Shown here piece by piece: positions 1 to 8,969 of a DNA stretch of 64,000 bases. The stretch comes from Aequorivita sp. CIP111184 (GTDB taxonomy: Bacteria > Bacteroidota > Bacteroidia > Flavobacteriales > Flavobacteriaceae), in the NCBI RefSeq assembly GCF_900489465.1, contig NZ_UEFQ01000016.1, forward strand, positions 124,001-188,000. Direction: 5' to 3'. The notes below the pieces were generated by a model that was not told where the DNA came from, ran no database searches, and saw only the letters and a program-made list of their open reading frames with translations. A program made the position numbers and the translations under genes. Position 1 is the first letter of the stretch, and each line of letters opens with the position of its first letter.

Positions 1-1841
1 GTAACCACAACTTGCATTCCAGCCATAACGGCACTTGCAGGGTTTGTTCCGTGTGCTGAAGAAGGGATCAAACAAATATTTCTGTGGTTTTCACCGCGTG
101 ATTCGTGATAGGCGCGGATAACCATTAAACCGGCGTATTCACCTTGCGCACCACTGTTTGGTTGAAGTGAAGTTCCAGCGAATCCAGTAATTTCAGTAAG
201 TTGTTTTTCAAGTTTCTTCAAAACAATTTGATAGCCTTCAGCTTGTTCCACCGGAACGAACGGATGCACATTGCCCCACATTGGATCGCTCAAAGGAAGC
301 ATCTCCGCAGCAGCATTCAATTTCATCGTGCAAGAACCTAACGAAATCATGGAATGGTTCAACGAAAGATCTTTACGCTCTAATTTTTTGATATAGCGCA
401 TCAAATCGGTTTCACTGTGGTATTTATTGAAAACTTCTTGTTGTAAAAATTCCGTTTTACGGGCAACTTCTTTTGGAATTTTATTGCCAGTTTCCAGTTC
501 AGCAATCTTTTGAAAATCTTTTTTAATTGCTTCGGAAAAGATGGCGACTATTTTATTCAGATCTTTTACGGTAGTAGTTTCGTTTATTGATATGGAAACT
601 GTTTCGGCATTTGGATAGTAGAAATTTACTTCTTTCGCTTCCGCCAAAAACTTGATTTTAGTAGCATCAGCCTTTATTGCTATGGTGTCAAAAAAGGTTT
701 CGTTTATCTGCTCAAAGCCCAATTTTTCCAAAGCATTTGCAAGGGTTACAGCGCCGTTGTGTACTTTTCTAGCAATATATTTTAATCCTTCAGGACCGTG
801 ATAAACAGCGTACATACCAGCCATGACCGCTAATAAAACCTGAGCGGTACAAATGTTTGAAGTGGCTTTGTCGCGCTTAATGTGCTGTTCTCTTGTTTGA
901 AGCGCCATTCGCAAAGCACGATTGCCGTCGGTATCTTTTGTAACTCCGATGATACGTCCTGGAATGCTTCGTTTATATTCGTCTTTTGTGGCGAAGAAAG
1001 CGGCGTGCGGTCCTCCATAACCCAATGGAATTCCAAAACGCTGCGTAGTCCCTACAACTACATCAACCCCAAATTGACCTGGAGATTCAAGCATTACAAG
1101 GCTCAAAATGTCTGCGGCAACTGCAACCTTTATTTGGTTCTCGTTCGCTTTTTCAATGAAACCTTTATAGTTGTAAACTTTACCAGTTCTGCTTGGGTAT
1201 TGAACTATCGCTCCAAAGAATCCTTCTGAAAAGTCAAACTCTTCGTGATTGCCCACAACCAATTCGATTCCCAAAGGAATTGAACGTGTTTCAAGAACTG
1301 AAAGAGTTTGAGGCAACACTTCGTCTGAAACAAAAAATTTAGTTGCGTTATTTTTTTTCTTTTCCTTTTCGCGTACGTTGTATAAAAGAGCCATTGCTTC
1401 TGCTGCAGCGGTTGATTCGTCCAAAAGGGAAGCATTTGCAAGCTCCATTCCAGTTAAATCGCTTATCACAGTTTGAAAATTGAGCAATGCTTCAAGTCTG
1501 CCTTGAGCAATCTCTGCTTGATAAGGTGTGTAGGCAGTATACCATCCCGGAGTTTCAAGAATATTTCTTTGGATTACGGGAGGCGTAATGGACTGATGAT
1601 AGCCCAAGCCAATGTATGTTTTAAAAAGCTTATTTTTTGTGGAAAGTTCGGTAATGTGCTCAAGATATTCCTGCTCACTCATTGCCGTATCCAGATCGAG
1701 TGCTTTTTTCAGCAGAATATCGTCTGGAACGGTTTCATAAATAAGTTGGTCAAGAGAGCTTGCGCCAATGGTTTTAAGCATTTCAGGAAGGTCATTTTCC
1801 CGGGGACCGATATGCCTTAAAGCAAAAGAATCTGTATTCAT
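1..1841 (-). CDS. gcvP: Glycine dehydrogenase (aminomethyl-transferring), P-protein, 5' part
   Basis: This is the PLP-dependent P-protein of the glycine cleavage system, which decarboxylates glycine and passes the aminomethyl group to lipoyl-GcvH. About 613 codons are present from ATG at 1841. The reading frame stays open to base 1, so the gene is cut by the window edge; full-length P-proteins are about 950 residues. The protein starts MNTDSFALRHIGPRENDLPE, typical of the family. It contains the DKATSNICTAQ segment of the N-terminal half, and the second half begins with SLGSCTMKLNAAAEM and SAHGTNPASAVMAGM. The PLP lysine loop lies beyond the edge and cannot be checked. It is transcribed away from the UbiA-like gene at 1973. 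Confidence 0.97.
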   Translation of the reverse strand, partial: MNTDSFALRHIGPRENDLPEMLKTIGASSLDQLIYETVPDDILLKKALDLDTAMSEQEYLEHITELSTKNKLFKTYIGLGYHQSITPPVIQRNILETPGWYTAYTPYQAEIAQGRLEALLNFQTVISDLTGMELANASLLDESTAAAEAMALLYNVREKEKKKNNATKFFVSDEVLPQTLSVLETRSIPLGIELVVGNHEEFDFSEGFFGAIVQYPSRTGKVYNYKGFIEKANENQIKVAVAADILSLVMLESPGQFGVDVVVGTTQRFGIPLGYGGPHAAFFATKDEYKRSIPGRIIGVTKDTDGNRALRMALQTREQHIKRDKATSNICTAQVLLAVMAGMYAVYHGPEGLKYIARKVHNGAVTLANALEKLGFEQINETFFDTIAIKADATKIKFLAEAKEVNFYYPNAETVSISINETTTVKDLNKIVAIFSEAIKKDFQKIAELETGNKIPKEVARKTEFLQQEVFNKYHSETDLMRYIKKLERKDLSLNHSMISLGSCTMKLNAAAEMLPLSDPMWGNVHPFVPVEQAEGYQIVLKKLEKQLTEITGFAGTSLQPNSGAQGEYAGLMVIRAYHESRGENHRNICLIPSSAHGTNPASAVMAGMQVVV

Positions 1842-1972
1842 TAATTTGCGGTTGAAATTTAGGTGGCAAAATTACAATATTTAACCTAAAATAGTTCGCT
1901 TTTAAGTGCCTGATAAATTAAATTTTTCAACTAAATATTGAGGTTATCAACACTTTAATTATTTTTGGTATT

Positions 1973-2791
1973 ATGAAGGTTTTAAGAGGGGTATTTGCTT
2001 TTTATATAAATAGTAGTATTCACGTTGCTTTGGCCGTGTTAGCCTTTTTGGCAATTACAGTTATGGAATACAATTTAACGATCCCCATTGAACTATGGGC
2101 ATTCGTTTTTCTCGGGGCTTTAACGGGGTATAATTTTGTGAAATATGCCAAAGTTGCGGGTTTGCACCATCGACGCCTGACTAATTCCTTAAAAACCATT
2201 CAGGTTTTTTCTGCATTGTGTTTCGTTTTATTGGGGATAATTGCTTTTCAACTTTCCATTACTACTCTTTTGGCTGCAGCAGGTTTTGGATTGACAACTT
2301 TTTTTTATGCAGTTCCTTTTATAAAAAGTAAAAATTTAAGAAGACTTTCCGGTGTAAAGATTTTTGTGGTGGCTTTTGTTTGGGCTGGTGTTACGGTAAT
2401 CGTTCCTGTAGTTGCTTCTGAAGTTTGTTTTTCTGGGGATTTAATGCTTACTTTTTTGCAACGTGTTTTAATAGTTATCGCCCTTATTCTGCCTTTTGAA
2501 ATTCGCGATGTACCATATGATGCGCAAAATCTAAATACCGTGCCGCATAAAGTGGGTGTTAAAGCCACTAAACTGATTGGAGAAGGGGTGTTGTTGCTCT
2601 GTTTGGTTTTCGAATTTTTTAAGGAAGACTATCAAGTTTCTTATATTATAAGCTTGTTGTCTTTTTGTGTGGTGTTGGGGTGGCTTATTGTTGTTTCAAA
2701 AACCCAGCAGTCACGTTATTTTGCTTCCTTTTGGGTAGAAGGGCTCCCTATATTTTGGTTAGCGCTTTTCATTCTTTTTGAAAATCTTTAG
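1973..2791 (+). CDS. UbiA-like polytopic membrane protein
   Basis: A 272-residue protein of about eight hydrophobic segments. One cytoplasmic-loop motif (EIRDVPYDAQN, about residues 183-193) resembles the second aspartate-rich motif of UbiA prenyltransferases. The first motif, normally NDxxDxxxD, reads GYNFVKYAKVAG (about residues 52-63) and has no aspartates. It may therefore be a divergent or inactive UbiA-superfamily member; the substrate is unknown. It is transcribed divergently from gcvP, with 131 bp between the starts. Its 3' end overlaps the convergent small gene at 2788 by four bases. Membrane location is certain from the sequence; family assignment is moderately sure. Confidence 0.75.
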   Translation: MKVLRGVFAFYINSSIHVALAVLAFLAITVMEYNLTIPIELWAFVFLGALTGYNFVKYAKVAGLHHRRLTNSLKTIQVFSALCFVLLGIIAFQLSITTLLAAAGFGLTTFFYAVPFIKSKNLRRLSGVKIFVVAFVWAGVTVIVPVVASEVCFSGDLMLTFLQRVLIVIALILPFEIRDVPYDAQNLNTVPHKVGVKATKLIGEGVLLLCLVFEFFKEDYQVSYIISLLSFCVVLGWLIVVSKTQQSRYFASFWVEGLPIFWLALFILFENL

Positions 2792-3042
2792 GATTGTGGA
2801 CTGTTATCTATTTCTTGCCGAAGTCTAGTTTTCAATTGCTGCTTTTCTTCAGGTCGAAGCGTTTTGATGTTGGCAGATTTTATAGTCTTGGTTAGCTTGC
2901 TGTTTCGTTTTGCATGGCCACGGCACAGTTTACACATAAGTATGTGCAACTTCAGCATCAACTTTTCGAGGAAGCTGGCTTCGTTATATTGACTTTTGTC
3001 GCACACGTGCACAGCTTTATCACACTCTAAAAAAAACTTCAT
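2788..3042 (-). CDS. Small cysteine-containing protein, probable anti-sigma partner
   Basis: An 84-residue protein that starts 5 bp after the ECF sigma gene ends, so the two are almost surely one transcript. It has a central HxxxCxxC-like cluster (HILMCKLCRGH, about residues 34-44) and basic helices, and no membrane segment. Small zinc-finger or cysteine-bearing proteins encoded directly after ECF sigma genes often act as anti-sigma factors, so that role is inferred from position and the cysteine motif. It overlaps the end of the convergent UbiA-like gene by four bases. Confidence 0.75.
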   Translation of the reverse strand: MKFFLECDKAVHVCDKSQYNEASFLEKLMLKLHILMCKLCRGHAKRNSKLTKTIKSANIKTLRPEEKQQLKTRLRQEIDNSPQS

Positions 3043-3047
3043 ATATT

Positions 3048-3596
3048 TTAATTAAACCAATTTTTCTCCAAACACTCAACCATTGATTTGCGTGCTCGAT
3101 GAATTATTACCCAAAGGTTAGACGGCGTAATGTTGTATTCTTTACAAAGAGCATCGGTATCAAAATTTTCAATGGTTTTCTTTTTAAAGATAGTTGCCTG
3201 CTTTTCGCTCAATTTATCCAAACATTCTAGAATGGCAAGTCCCAACTCCTTGTTTTCCATTTTGTCCTCAGCATTCTTGTCAAAAGGGTCCGCAGCGTTT
3301 TCTTCCAACCAATCGCCTTCACTATCCTCGTCTCGATAGGAAATATGTACCTCGGCTTTTCCTTTTTTGGAATTTATCTTTCGGTAATAATCGATTATTT
3401 TTCGCTTTAAGATAGAAATAAGCCAAGTGCGCTCCGAAGCTTCACCCTTAAAGTTTTTTTTCGATTTTAGCCCTGCCAAAAAAGTTTCAGAAATTAGGTC
3501 TTGGGCAACAATATGGTCGTTTACCCGTACAATGGTATAATTGTAGAGGTAATCTGCATATTTTTCAACCCATTGGTCGGGATTCAGTAGTTCCAA
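3048..3596 (-). CDS. ECF-type RNA polymerase sigma factor
   Basis: A 182-residue sigma-70 family protein of the extracytoplasmic-function type. It has only region 2 (about residues 10-80, with ISETFLAGLKSKK and RTWLISILKRKIIDYYRK) and region 4 (about 120-175, with a helix-turn-helix around ALCKEYNITPSNLWVIIHRAR). An acidic linker (DEDSEGDWLEENAADPF) separates them. It probably directs polymerase to its own regulon and is controlled by the small protein encoded 5 bp downstream. About 185 bp of A+T-rich DNA lies between its start and the M3 peptidase stop, leaving room for its own promoter. Confidence 0.93.
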   Translation of the reverse strand: MELLNPDQWVEKYADYLYNYTIVRVNDHIVAQDLISETFLAGLKSKKNFKGEASERTWLISILKRKIIDYYRKINSKKGKAEVHISYRDEDSEGDWLEENAADPFDKNAEDKMENKELGLAILECLDKLSEKQATIFKKKTIENFDTDALCKEYNITPSNLWVIIHRARKSMVECLEKNWFN

Positions 3597-3782
3597 AAGA
3601 ATAATTTTTAGCCTATTTCAAAAATAGGGAAGTTTCTATAAACATATACGATAATGCCTGCCATTTAGTTTGATATACAAACCGCAAGTTCGTAAAGCAA
3701 TAGAATTTAAAGAATTGAGGTGTTGCGTTTTCCTTCAAAAAATAAGTAGAAACAACAGATAAAATATATCTATTTTTTGAAC

Positions 3783-5801
3783 TTATAAAAGCCCAGCTCT
3801 TTTTAAAAGCGCTTCTGGATCAGGTTTCTGTCCTCGAAATTTAATATAAAGTTCCATCGGGTCTATTGTTCCTCCTTGTGAAAGCACAAAGTTTTTAAAC
3901 TTATCGGCAACTGTTTTATTGAAAATTCCTTCCATTTGAAAATATGCAAAGGCATCCGCATCCAGCACTTCTGCCCATTTATAGCTATAATATCCCGCTG
4001 AATAGCCACCTTGGAAAATATGCGAAAACGAAGTGCTCATGCAATTCTCTTTCACATCTGGATAAAGCTGTGTATCCTCAAAAGCTGCAACTTCAAAAGC
4101 TTTTACATCCTTGATTCCTGAAGGATCTTGGCCGTGCCAAGCCATATCCAACATTCCAAAACTTAATTGTCTAAGTGTTTGCATTCCTTCGTTGAACGTA
4201 GCGGAATCTTTTATCTTTTCAATGTATTCCATGGGGATTACTTCCCCCGTTTTGTAATGTGTCGCGAAGAGTTCTAAGGTTTCTTTTTCATAGCACCAAT
4301 TCTCCAAAATCTGACTAGGCAATTCCACAAAATCCCAATAAACACTTGTTCCTGATAGGCTAGGATAGTGAGTGTTTGCAAGCATTCCGTGAAGTGCGTG
4401 ACCGAATTCGTGGAAAAGAGTTGTAACCTCGTTAAAAGTTAAAAGTGAAGGCTTGCTCGTAGTTGGTTTGGTAAAATTGCAAACAATGGAAATATGCGGA
4501 CGCTCGTTTTTGCCATCCTTTAGTTGTTGTGGTTTATAAGATGTCATCCACGCGCCATTTCGTTTTCCTGCGCGAGGGTGGAAATCTGCATAAAAGATTG
4601 CAACCAATTCGCCTTCGTCATCTTTTACTTCATATGTTTTTACATCGGCGTGGTATTTGTCGATGTTTTGTACTTCTTCAAAATGAAGGCTGTATAGTTT
4701 TTCGGCCACGGTGAAAACGCCATTTATAACGTTTTTTAATTCGAAGTATGGCTTCAGCTTTTCGTCATCCAGATTGAAAAGCTTTTGTTTTAGTTTTTCA
4801 GAATAATAAGCGCCATCCCATTTCTCCAAATGGTCAATGCCGTCCAATTCTTTTGCGAAAGTTGTTAACTCATTAAATTCTTTTTGAGCGGCGGGTTTTG
4901 CTTTTTCAAGCAATTCATTCAAAAAAGACTTTACTTTTTCGGGTGTTTCCGCCATACGCTCTTCAAGTACAAAGTGTGCATGGCTTTTATAGCCCAACAA
5001 ATTTGCTCGTTTATGTCGAAGGTTGGCAATCTGTAAAACATTTTGTTGGTTGTCCAATGCGTCATTATGAAACCCTTTTGCGCCAAAGGCTATTGCCTTT
5101 TTTTTTCGAAGCTCGCGATTGTCGGCATAGGTTAAAAATGGTACGTAGCTTGGGTAATCCAATGTGAAAACCCAGCCCTCTTTTCCTTTTTCATCAGCGG
5201 TTTGTGCAGCAGCTTCAATTACGCCTTCGGGCAGGCCGGAAAGATCTTTTTCGTCGGTAATGTGAAGCTCAAATTTGTTGGTTTCGGCCAAAACGTTTTC
5301 ACCGAAAGTGAGACTTAACTTTGAAAGTTCGGTATCAATCTTTCGCAGTTCTGTTTTCTTTTCTTCGGAAAGGTTAGCGCCATTTCTAGAAAAGGCTTTG
5401 TATTTTTTATCGAGCAGCATCTGCTGTTCTTCGGAAAGATTTAAAGTGTCTTTTTGATTATAAACCGTTTTTACCCTTTCAAATAAAGCTTCATTCAATA
5501 ACATATCATTGCTGAATTCCGTAAGCATAGGCGAAACTTCCTGTGCTATTTTTTGGATTTCGTCATTGGTTTCAGCGCTATTTAAATTGAAGAAAATGCT
5601 TGTTGCGCGTTCTAAAAGTTCGCCAGTATTTTCCAAAACTTCAACTGTGTTTTTGAAAGTTGGTTTTTCAGAATTTGAAGTAATTGCATCAATTTCCGCT
5701 TTTGTTTCCTCAATCAGCTTGCTGATTGCGGGCAGGAAATGTGCGTTTTCTATTTTCGAAAAGGGAGCGGTTTTGTATTTTTTTAAAAGAGGATTGTTCA
5801 T
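3783..5801 (-). CDS. M3 family metallopeptidase (oligopeptidase A / Dcp type)
   Basis: A 672-residue zinc oligopeptidase of the thimet-oligopeptidase clan, usual length for Dcp/PrlC proteins. The zinc site HEFGHALHG is near residues 463-471, inside the well conserved C-terminal catalytic half. The N-terminus begins with the family pattern NPLLKKYKTAPFSKIENAHF. No signal peptide is visible, so it probably acts on short peptides in the cytoplasm. It follows purE by 83 bp in the same direction and is likely the last gene of the purK-RhuM/Doc-purE-M3 transcript. Whether it acts as an endopeptidase or a dipeptidyl carboxypeptidase cannot be told from the sequence. Confidence 0.95.
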   Translation of the reverse strand: MNNPLLKKYKTAPFSKIENAHFLPAISKLIEETKAEIDAITSNSEKPTFKNTVEVLENTGELLERATSIFFNLNSAETNDEIQKIAQEVSPMLTEFSNDMLLNEALFERVKTVYNQKDTLNLSEEQQMLLDKKYKAFSRNGANLSEEKKTELRKIDTELSKLSLTFGENVLAETNKFELHITDEKDLSGLPEGVIEAAAQTADEKGKEGWVFTLDYPSYVPFLTYADNRELRKKKAIAFGAKGFHNDALDNQQNVLQIANLRHKRANLLGYKSHAHFVLEERMAETPEKVKSFLNELLEKAKPAAQKEFNELTTFAKELDGIDHLEKWDGAYYSEKLKQKLFNLDDEKLKPYFELKNVINGVFTVAEKLYSLHFEEVQNIDKYHADVKTYEVKDDEGELVAIFYADFHPRAGKRNGAWMTSYKPQQLKDGKNERPHISIVCNFTKPTTSKPSLLTFNEVTTLFHEFGHALHGMLANTHYPSLSGTSVYWDFVELPSQILENWCYEKETLELFATHYKTGEVIPMEYIEKIKDSATFNEGMQTLRQLSFGMLDMAWHGQDPSGIKDVKAFEVAAFEDTQLYPDVKENCMSTSFSHIFQGGYSAGYYSYKWAEVLDADAFAYFQMEGIFNKTVADKFKNFVLSQGGTIDPMELYIKFRGQKPDPEALLKRAGLL

Positions 5802-5884
5802 AGAAAGTTTAAATGTAAAATTCTAAATGTAAAATTTTCAAGTAAAAAGTATTCTTAATAGATGGATATTAACTTTAGCCTTTA

Positions 5885-6385
5885 TTATTTTTCGGTTTTG
5901 TGGTTTTTCATTTGTTTGGCACCTTCTTCCACCTTTGTTTTAAGACTTTCTTTATAAGCAATAATTTTGTCCAAAACAGCTTTATCTGAAGAGCCTATAA
6001 TTTGTGCAGCTAAGATACCTGCGTTTTTTGCGCCATTTAATGCAACCGTGGCAACGGGAACGCCGCCCGGCATTTGGAGGATTGAAAGGATGCTATCCCA
6101 ACCATCAATGGAGTTGCTGGATTTTACGGGAACGCCAATAACTGGCAATGGTGACAACGAAGCAATCATCCCTGGAAGATGTGCCGCCCCGCCTGCTCCT
6201 GCTATTATTACTGAAATACCGCGTTTGTGTGCGTTTTTCCCATAATCAAAAAGTTTGTCGGGGGTGCGGTGGGCAGAAACGATATCCACTTCCACTTCAA
6301 TATTGAATTCTTTTAGAATATCTGCTGCGTCCTGCATTACTGGCAGGTCGCTGGTGCTTCCCATTATTATTGCTACTTTGCTCAT
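5885..6385 (-). CDS. purE: N5-carboxyaminoimidazole ribonucleotide mutase
   Basis: A 166-residue class I PurE that converts N5-CAIR to CAIR in de novo purine synthesis, partner of PurK. Recognisable family segments are MGSTSDLPVMQDAADIL at the start, the SAHRTPDKL loop near residue 39, and GAGGAAHLPGMIASLSPLPV around residues 62-82. Its catalytic His and the phosphate-binding glycines are present. It would normally be coupled to purK, but here a RhuM-Doc gene lies between them. The gap to that gene is 51 bp. Confidence 0.97.
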   Translation of the reverse strand: MSKVAIIMGSTSDLPVMQDAADILKEFNIEVEVDIVSAHRTPDKLFDYGKNAHKRGISVIIAGAGGAAHLPGMIASLSPLPVIGVPVKSSNSIDGWDSILSILQMPGGVPVATVALNGAKNAGILAAQIIGSSDKAVLDKIIAYKESLKTKVEEGAKQMKNHKTEK

Positions 6386-6436
6386 TGGTTTTAGGTTTCA
6401 AGTTTCAGGAAATTGTATGAAATTTAATATACCTGA

Positions 6437-7414
6437 TTATTCTTTCATTAAATTCATAACGACGTTTATCATCATTTCTTTTTCTGCGGGATTGCTTTCC
6501 GCAATCATCAAAGTTAAGGCTACTAATGTATTATTGACGATTTTTTTTGTTCCATCTTCATTGTAAAGAAAGTGGTTTTTTGCTAAATACCAAATAAATA
6601 ACCAAGCAGCTATCCTTTTGTTACCGTCAGTAAATGAATGGTTTTTTACAACTAAATATAGGAGGTTGGCAGCTTTTTCTTCCAAACTTGGATAGAGGTC
6701 ATTGCCGTCAAAAGTTTGATCTATTACAGCAATGGAACTTTTAAAAGATTGATCTTTTTCATTGCCAAATAAACTTGAGCCGCCAAATTTTAACCTTAAT
6801 TGTTCGATAGCCTTTTTCGCTTCAACATAATCAATGCTGAATAATACAGTTTTGTCTGTACCTGTTTTTAAGAGTTTTTGATGGTCGAAATCATCTAATA
6901 TATCGAGCGCTCTTGAATAATCGGCAAGCACTTCCATCAAACCCTGTGCTTCGTCTGTATTTGAGATTTGTTTCGAGGCTCTGTTTACTAGATGAATGGT
7001 CTGTTGAAGTTGTTTTAGGCGTTTTTCGTTTAAAGTGTAACCTTTTATTAAATGCTCTTTTAACGTTTTTGTTGCCCAAATTCGAAATTCCGTAGCAACT
7101 TTTGATTTTACCCTGTAGCCTACAGAAATAATTACGTCCAAATTATAATGCTTAACCTTATAAGTTTTACCATCTGCAGCAGTATGTGCAAAATCTGCAC
7201 ATACTGAACTTTTATTTAATTCCTTTTCTTTGAATATGTTACTAAGGTGCCTACTTACAACCGTTCTGTCTCTTTTAAAGAATTCAGCAATTTGTTGCTC
7301 AGAAGCCCAAAATGTATCTTCGTTTTCGTCAAACAGCACCTGAAACTCCGCAGATTTATCATCGGATTTATAAACGACAATTTCACTTGTAGATATCTTA
7401 TTGTGAAGTTTCAT
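6437..7414 (-). CDS. RhuM family protein with C-terminal Doc/Fic domain
   Basis: A 325-residue two-domain protein. The N-terminal part (about residues 1-140) matches the RhuM virulence-protein family, with FKRDRTVVSRHLSNIFKEKE resembling a helix-turn-helix and ISVGYRVKSKVATEFRIWAT typical of the family. The C-terminal part (about 170-315) has the Fic/Doc active-site loop HSFTDGNKRIAAWLF. The NKR ending is Doc-like; Doc of phage P1 phosphorylates EF-Tu, whereas HPFxxGNGR Fic proteins AMPylate. No Phd-like antitoxin gene is adjacent. It lies between purK (90 bp gap) and purE (51 bp gap) on the same strand, which suggests insertion into a purine operon. Confidence 0.93.
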   Translation of the reverse strand: MKLHNKISTSEIVVYKSDDKSAEFQVLFDENEDTFWASEQQIAEFFKRDRTVVSRHLSNIFKEKELNKSSVCADFAHTAADGKTYKVKHYNLDVIISVGYRVKSKVATEFRIWATKTLKEHLIKGYTLNEKRLKQLQQTIHLVNRASKQISNTDEAQGLMEVLADYSRALDILDDFDHQKLLKTGTDKTVLFSIDYVEAKKAIEQLRLKFGGSSLFGNEKDQSFKSSIAVIDQTFDGNDLYPSLEEKAANLLYLVVKNHSFTDGNKRIAAWLFIWYLAKNHFLYNEDGTKKIVNNTLVALTLMIAESNPAEKEMMINVVMNLMKE

Positions 7415-7504
7415 TATTGCTTTTGAACTACCGAGGTTTTACGGTAAATTACCAGTTTAAATATCAAAAATTCGAACTTGTACATTTTTTGCAATAGTTC
7501 ATTT

Positions 7505-8659
7505 TTATTGCGAAATAACTTCAATCGTCTTCTTAACCTCCTCTGCAATTTTTCTCGCTTTGCTGAGGTCTTTGTTTACTATAGTTACGTGGCCCATTTT
7601 TCTAAAAGGGCGGGTTTCTTTTTTACCGTATATGTGCGGCGTTACGCCTTCCATCTTTAGAATTTTTTCAATGTTTTTATAGACTACCGGTCCTGTGTGT
7701 CCTTCTGCGCCAACTAAATTAACCATAATGCCGCCAACTTTACTGTCTGTATTGCCCAAAGGCAAATCTAATATGGCTCTTATTTGCTGTTCAAACTGGT
7801 TGGTGTAGCTGGCTTCTATGCTGTAGTGACCGCTATTATGAGGTCTTGGGGCTACTTCGTTTACTAATATTTCGTCATCTTCGGTTTGAAACATTTCTAC
7901 GGCTAAAAGGCCTACGTGCTTAAATGCTTCGGAGACTTTAGTGGCTACAGCTCTTGCTTTGGCTGCAACGGCTTCGTCAATACGTGCTGGGCAGATTACG
8001 TATTCCACTTGATTGGCTTCGGGGTGGAATTCCATTTCCACAACTGGATAGGTAGTTACCTCTCCTGAAGGGTTGCGGGCAACAATTACCGCCAACTCGT
8101 TTTTAAAGGGAATCAATTTTTCTGCAATGCAAGCGCCTTCTGACAATGGAATCACATCTTCGGCTGCACGAATAATACTTACGCCTTTCCCGTCATAACC
8201 GCCGGTGCAACTTTTCCATACAAAGGGAAAGTGTAGTTCTTTGCGGACAATAGCTTCGTTTAAATCGTTTTTATCTTTAAAAACCTTAAAAGGTGAAGTA
8301 GGTATTTGATGGTCTTTGTAAAACTGTTTCTGCACGCCTTTATCCTGAATATTTCTGAGCGTCGCGGCACTGGGATATACTTTTATGCCTTCGCTTTCTA
8401 GCTTCTCCAAGGCTTCAATATTTACACCTTCAATCTCAAAAGTGAGGACGTCTACCTTTTTTCCGAAGTTATAAACAGTTTCAAAATCCATTAAATCGCC
8501 TTGCTCAAAAGTATCTGCTGAAATTCTGCAAGGAGCTTCGGCGCTTGGGTCTAGAACGCTGGTGCGGATGTCCCATTTGCGAGTTTCATAGAGCATCATT
8601 TTGCCCAATTGTCCTCCGCCGAGGATGCCAAGGGTGAAGTTGGTGGAGAAATAGTTCAT
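7505..8659 (-). CDS. purK: N5-carboxyaminoimidazole ribonucleotide synthase
   Basis: A 384-residue ATP-grasp enzyme that makes N5-CAIR from AIR, ATP and bicarbonate, the step before PurE. The N-terminus has the LGILGGGQLGKMM signature (about residues 9-21). The ATP-grasp core contains KSCTGGYDGKGVSII (about 149-163), and FQTEDDEILVNEVAPRPHNSGHYSIE carries the metal-binding EVAPRPHNSGH. Length is normal. It appears to be the first gene of the minus-strand purine transcript; about 310 bp of non-coding DNA separate it from the divergent Crp/Fnr gene. Confidence 0.97.
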   Translation of the reverse strand: MNYFSTNFTLGILGGGQLGKMMLYETRKWDIRTSVLDPSAEAPCRISADTFEQGDLMDFETVYNFGKKVDVLTFEIEGVNIEALEKLESEGIKVYPSAATLRNIQDKGVQKQFYKDHQIPTSPFKVFKDKNDLNEAIVRKELHFPFVWKSCTGGYDGKGVSIIRAAEDVIPLSEGACIAEKLIPFKNELAVIVARNPSGEVTTYPVVEMEFHPEANQVEYVICPARIDEAVAAKARAVATKVSEAFKHVGLLAVEMFQTEDDEILVNEVAPRPHNSGHYSIEASYTNQFEQQIRAILDLPLGNTDSKVGGIMVNLVGAEGHTGPVVYKNIEKILKMEGVTPHIYGKKETRPFRKMGHVTIVNKDLSKARKIAEEVKKTIEVISQ

Positions 8660-8969
8660 TGCGGTTGTCAGTTATCTGTTATCAGTTTTCGCTTTTCGCT
8701 TTTTGTGAATGCAAAGATAGTAAAAGTGAGTAGGTGAGTTTGGGAATGGTTAAGTAAGTTTTTTTTGTTCGGGTTGAGTGAATTGCTTGTGAGGTTGTCC
8801 CTAAAATTGCTTTCTATTTTTGAAAATTACTTGTAGTAATCATTCAGTTAGGCTTATTGATTCTTAGCTTTTCATAATAATTTAGAATTCAAATAGTCTG
8901 AAAATGATATAAGAATATAACCTTTAATTGATTAATAACTATATTTAATGTTTTAACAAAGAAGTATTT
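8660..8969. other. Divergent intergenic region purK / Crp-Fnr gene
   Basis: No gene is seen in these 310 bases. Next to purK there is a stretch of short near-repeats (TTATCTGTTATCAG, then TTTTCGCTTTTCGCTTTTTG). The half next to the regulator is very A+T rich and contains TATATTTA near 8940, a possible -7 box for the Crp/Fnr gene. Promoters for both divergent genes must lie here. Confidence 0.5.

Noticed and set aside
882-1229. Plus-strand open frames over gcvP
   Set aside because: They are opposite-strand shadows of a long, well conserved gcvP frame; the same holds for 1473-1820.
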